Source of the DNA: JBNPEO01 sp050490315
GTDB lineage: Bacteria; Actinomycetota; Actinomycetes; Actinomycetales; Micrococcaceae
DNA: 64,000 bases
Assembly (NCBI RefSeq): GCF_050490315.1
Contig: NZ_JBNPEO010000002.1
Location: forward strand, 124,001 to 188,000
Reading direction: 5' to 3'
The notes under the pieces: generated by a model
What the model was told of the DNA's origin: nothing
The model's database searches: none
What the model saw: only the letters and a program-made list of their open reading frames with translations
Shown: positions 61,586-64,000 of the stretch, piece after piece
Layout: each line of letters begins with the position of its first letter
Position numbering within the stretch: position 1 is the first letter of the stretch
Program-made: the position numbers and the translations under genes

Positions 61586-62480
61586 GCCGGTGCCTTTCCA
61601 AAAGATCAAAAATGGCGCGCAAAACGTCGCCACTGCCACCAACCCTGCCCTCAACAACGCCAACACGGCGTAGAAGAGCTTTTCGCTCAGCATCACGGAC
61701 CGCCACGTGCTCGCGGTACTGGGCAGCGATAGTCTCCCGCCTGCTGAGGCGAGTCAAAAGCGGCCGCCCCTGTCCGACGTCGTGCACGTCACCACTGGTT
61801 GCACGGGCGGCTCCGGTGGTTGAAGCGCTATCGATAAGCTCGGCGTCTTCAAGCGTGAGCCACAAGATCTCGTGTTGTGCCGCTAGGCGGCGCAACACTT
61901 GCTCCAACCCCGGCGTTGCTTCAAGTTCGTCAGCCACCACAAAAATCAAGTTCCGCTGACGGACGCTGCGCGCAATGTAGCGCAGCTGGTTTTTGATGTT
62001 GCTGGGGGCGGAGTCTGCGCTAGTGTGCCGGTGCACTGTACGTAAAAGGAGTTCGAGGTGCCCCTCACTCCCCCTCGCAGGCACGGCTCGGGTCTGGACT
62101 GAATCACCGCACACTAACGCCACGGTGTCCGAGTGGCGCACCGCCAGGTAACCCACCACGCCCAGCGCCATCACCGCCACGTCTCGCTTGAGTTCCCCGC
62201 CGCGAGACAGCGCAGCCATGTTGGTTCCAGTGTCAGTTACCAACAGGACGTTTTGTTTCCGGACTGCAACGTAGCGTTTGATCAGTGGCGAACCGTGGCG
62301 TGCCGTGGCTTTCCAATCGATGTCCCGGACTTCGTCGCCGGCAATATAGGCTCGCAGATCGTCAAAGTCTAGGCTCCGGCCCTTAAAGACCGAACCGTAC
62401 TCGCCGTCCAGTAATCCCTTGGCCCTGCGGTGCGCGAAGATAAACATCTTCGACTTAACCTTTTGCAGCAGGCTCTCCAT
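61572..62480 (-). CDS. DUF58-domain protein
   Basis: A 302-residue soluble protein with the DUF58 signature RSLDFDDLRAYIAGDEVRDI near residue 35 and a vWA-like core (NVLLVTDTGTNMAALSRG near 78). DUF58 proteins accompany MoxR ATPases and are thought to serve in the same pathway. It lies 8 bp downstream of the MoxR gene and overlaps the next gene. Confidence 0.92.
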   Translation of the reverse strand: MESLLQKVKSKMFIFAHRRAKGLLDGEYGSVFKGRSLDFDDLRAYIAGDEVRDIDWKATARHGSPLIKRYVAVRKQNVLLVTDTGTNMAALSRGGELKRDVAVMALGVVGYLAVRHSDTVALVCGDSVQTRAVPARGSEGHLELLLRTVHRHTSADSAPSNIKNQLRYIARSVRQRNLIFVVADELEATPGLEQVLRRLAAQHEILWLTLEDAELIDSASTTGAARATSGDVHDVGQGRPLLTRLSRRETIAAQYREHVAVRDAERKALLRRVGVVEGRVGGSGDVLRAIFDLLERHRRAKQ

Positions 62481-62488
62481 AACAGGGG

Positions 62489-63496
62489 TTAAGGAATCTG
62501 GACGGAGGCCAAAATAGCGTCGATCACCGTCTCCACTGGGACTTGTTCAGCAACCGCCTCGAAGCCCAAGATGATTCGGTGGCGTAGCACTCGGTGGGCC
62601 AAGGACTTGATGTCTTCAGGGATCACGTGGTCGCGGCCATGAAGCAACGCCAAGGCCCGTGCTGCCTGGCTAAAGGCGATGCTGGCGCGTGGGCTGGCGC
62701 CGAATTCAATGTAGCCAGCCAGTTTGGGATCAATGTATTGCTCAGCATGGCGGGTGACGTAAACAATTCCCACAATGTAGCGAATAATCGCTGGGTCAAT
62801 GTAGATCCGCCGCACAATATCTTGGACTTCTTTGATGGCGTCCAAAGATGCTGCTGCAGCTGGTTTCTGCTCTGCCGTGAACACACCTGTATCAATACGC
62901 CGGATCACTTCCGCTTCTTCGGCAGGTGTGGGGTAATCCAAGACATCTTTGAGCATAAACCTGTCCATTTGTGCTTCCGGCAGCAGGTAGGTGCCTTCTT
63001 GCTCAATGGGATTCTGCGTGGCCAGCACCAAGAACGGTGAAGGCAAGGGGTAGATTTCACCGCCGATGGAAGTTTGACGCTCTTGCATGGCTTCAAGCAT
63101 GGCGCTTTGGGTTTTCGCGCTGGACCGGTTGATTTCGTCAAGGAGCACAATATTGGCGTGAACCGGGCCTAGCTGGGTGACAAAAATGCCCTTGGCCGCA
63201 TCGTAGATTTGGGTACCAACAATGTCGCTTGGCAACAAGTCTGGAGTGCATTGAATCCTGCGGAACTCTGCGCTGACCGCCTCGGCTACCGTTTGGGCGG
63301 CAGTGGTTTTCGCCAAGCCGGGAACACTCTCCAAAAGAATGTGCCCACCGGTCAGCAAACCCACCAGTAAGGTTTCGCGGAGCCGATTCTGCCCCACCAC
63401 TTTGGCCTCGAAGCTGCGAGAGATGCTTTGCACCACTTGCTGTCCCCGGGCAAGTTCGCTCGCGTCAATGGTGTTGATGGCCGGATTCTGCAGCAC
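62489..63496 (-). CDS. MoxR-family AAA+ ATPase
   Basis: A 335-residue AAA+ chaperone-type ATPase. Walker A is SVPGLAKTTAAQ near residue 58 (the MoxR variant GLAKT), Walker B is NIVLLDEINRSSAKTQ near 116, and sensor 1 is LVLATQNPIEQEGTY near 155. First gene of the MoxR-DUF58-small-vWA-vWA-TPR operon, which runs with ATGA overlaps to 58355. Probably acts on substrates of the vWA proteins. Confidence 0.95.
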   Translation of the reverse strand: MLQNPAINTIDASELARGQQVVQSISRSFEAKVVGQNRLRETLLVGLLTGGHILLESVPGLAKTTAAQTVAEAVSAEFRRIQCTPDLLPSDIVGTQIYDAAKGIFVTQLGPVHANIVLLDEINRSSAKTQSAMLEAMQERQTSIGGEIYPLPSPFLVLATQNPIEQEGTYLLPEAQMDRFMLKDVLDYPTPAEEAEVIRRIDTGVFTAEQKPAAAASLDAIKEVQDIVRRIYIDPAIIRYIVGIVYVTRHAEQYIDPKLAGYIEFGASPRASIAFSQAARALALLHGRDHVIPEDIKSLAHRVLRHRIILGFEAVAEQVPVETVIDAILASVQIP

Positions 63497-63627
63497 TCGA
63501 TATTCCCTCGGTAGGCTTCAGTGAATTGCGTAGGTTCGCCATCCTATCCAAGCTAACGCAGCAACCCGCCGCAATGGGCACAGCTACCCATGTGGAAAAC
63601 CCGGGCGAAACGGCCGGGTGTCCGCAC

Positions 63628-64000
63628 CTAGTTTTGGAGCAACAAGCGCTGAGCTTTGGGAGCCAAAACGTGTTCCAACACTAGGCAGGCTGCGCCTACG
63701 GCACCAACGTCTTCGCCCACACCGGAGCTGGCGATCTCAATCTCGTGAATGTCGCGGGTAGCGCTGGAGGTGTTAACCAACTCCGGCAACCGGTCAAGGT
63801 AGTACGGTGCCAAGCGTGACCAGAAGGGGCCGCCAAAAACGGCCCGTTCTACGTCTAAAACATTGGTGATTGCCGAGACCGCCCGGGAAATCAACACGGC
63901 AGACCTATCAATGATGGCTAGCGCCTCATCGTTACCTTCATCGGCCAAGTCTAGGAGGGCAGCGAAACGCTCTTGCAAGCAGGTCCCACTGCCAATGCTC
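63628..64000 (-). CDS. ROK-family protein, C-terminal part only
   Basis: The frame continues past the window edge, so the N-terminus is missing. The visible C-terminus has VGEDVGAVGAACLVLEHVLAP and NVLDVERAVFGGPF, typical of ROK-family sugar kinases or regulators. Whether an N-terminal HTH makes it a repressor cannot be seen. It lies 131 bp from the MoxR gene. Confidence 0.85.
   Translation of the reverse strand, partial: SIGSGTCLQERFAALLDLADEGNDEALAIIDRSAVLISRAVSAITNVLDVERAVFGGPFWSRLAPYYLDRLPELVNTSSATRDIHEIEIASSGVGEDVGAVGAACLVLEHVLAPKAQRLLLQN

Noticed and set aside
1..64000. CRISPR array, insertion sequence, integrase or tRNA-flanked island boundaries
   Set aside because: No regularly spaced repeats, transposase or integrase sequences, and no tRNA cloverleaf were found, so the mode of entry of the defence island is not visible.

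Overview
The window looks like a chromosomal segment of a high-GC Gram-positive bacterium, most likely an Arthrobacter-like member of the Micrococcaceae. Three things point there: the order rel-secF-secD-yajC-ruvB-ruvA-ruvC-yebC-pdxT with pdxS-pgsA-HIT-thrS, which is an actinobacterial backbone; mycothiol-linked genes (mycoredoxin, S-hydroxymethyl-mycothiol dehydrogenase); and a TCGAAC-N4-GTTCGA LexA box in front of a DUF6504-dnaE2 pair. GC content appears moderate for the phylum. I saw no rRNA, tRNA, insertion sequence or CRISPR array.

Layout. 1-10.2 kb, mostly minus strand: stringent-response Rel, the SecDF-YajC translocon accessory complex, the RuvABC resolvasome, YebC and the PdxT glutaminase. 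10.3-15.2 kb, plus strand: an asparagine synthetase carrying a complete extra C-terminal domain that resembles F420-0:L-glutamate ligase, then an M3 oligopeptidase. 15.2-24.3 kb, minus strand: PdxS, a CDP-alcohol phosphatidyltransferase, a HIT protein, ThrRS, and the SOS-type DnaE2/DUF6504 pair, then an SRAP (HMCES-like) protein. 24.4-26.6 kb, plus strand: mycoredoxin and the mycothiol formaldehyde-detoxification pair. 26.6-32.4 kb: small metabolic genes and two single-pass membrane proteins of unknown function.

32.6-43.8 kb, plus strand: a defence island built on a type I restriction-modification system. Its first gene encodes an unusual protein (HTH, a methyltransferase fold lacking the catalytic motifs, and an HsdS-like recognition domain), followed by HsdM, HsdS, a YhcG/DUF1016 PD-(D/E)XK protein, HsdR and an AIPR-family protein. 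Four of the five gene junctions in the HTH-to-HsdR run are 1-4 bp overlaps or short gaps, which suggests one transcript. A hypothetical protein, an EcsC-family protein and a DUF2332 protein follow on the minus strand.

47.1-51.2 kb, minus strand: the class Ib ribonucleotide reductase cluster nrdH-nrdI-nrdE-nrdF, with a palindromic candidate NrdR box upstream. A second, longer copy of that palindrome sits before a divergent LysR regulator. 52.6-58 kb: an aldehyde dehydrogenase, a DUF2004 protein, and metE with metF. 58.3-63.5 kb, minus strand: a MoxR-DUF58-vWA-vWA (Bat-like) operon with ATGA junctions. The window ends inside a ROK-family gene.

The strongest leads are the pseudo-methyltransferase that heads the type I operon, the AsnB fusion, and a short TACGACGGCGG word that recurs far more often than expected and forms inverted pairs in at least two hairpins. 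All counts and alignments here were made by eye.
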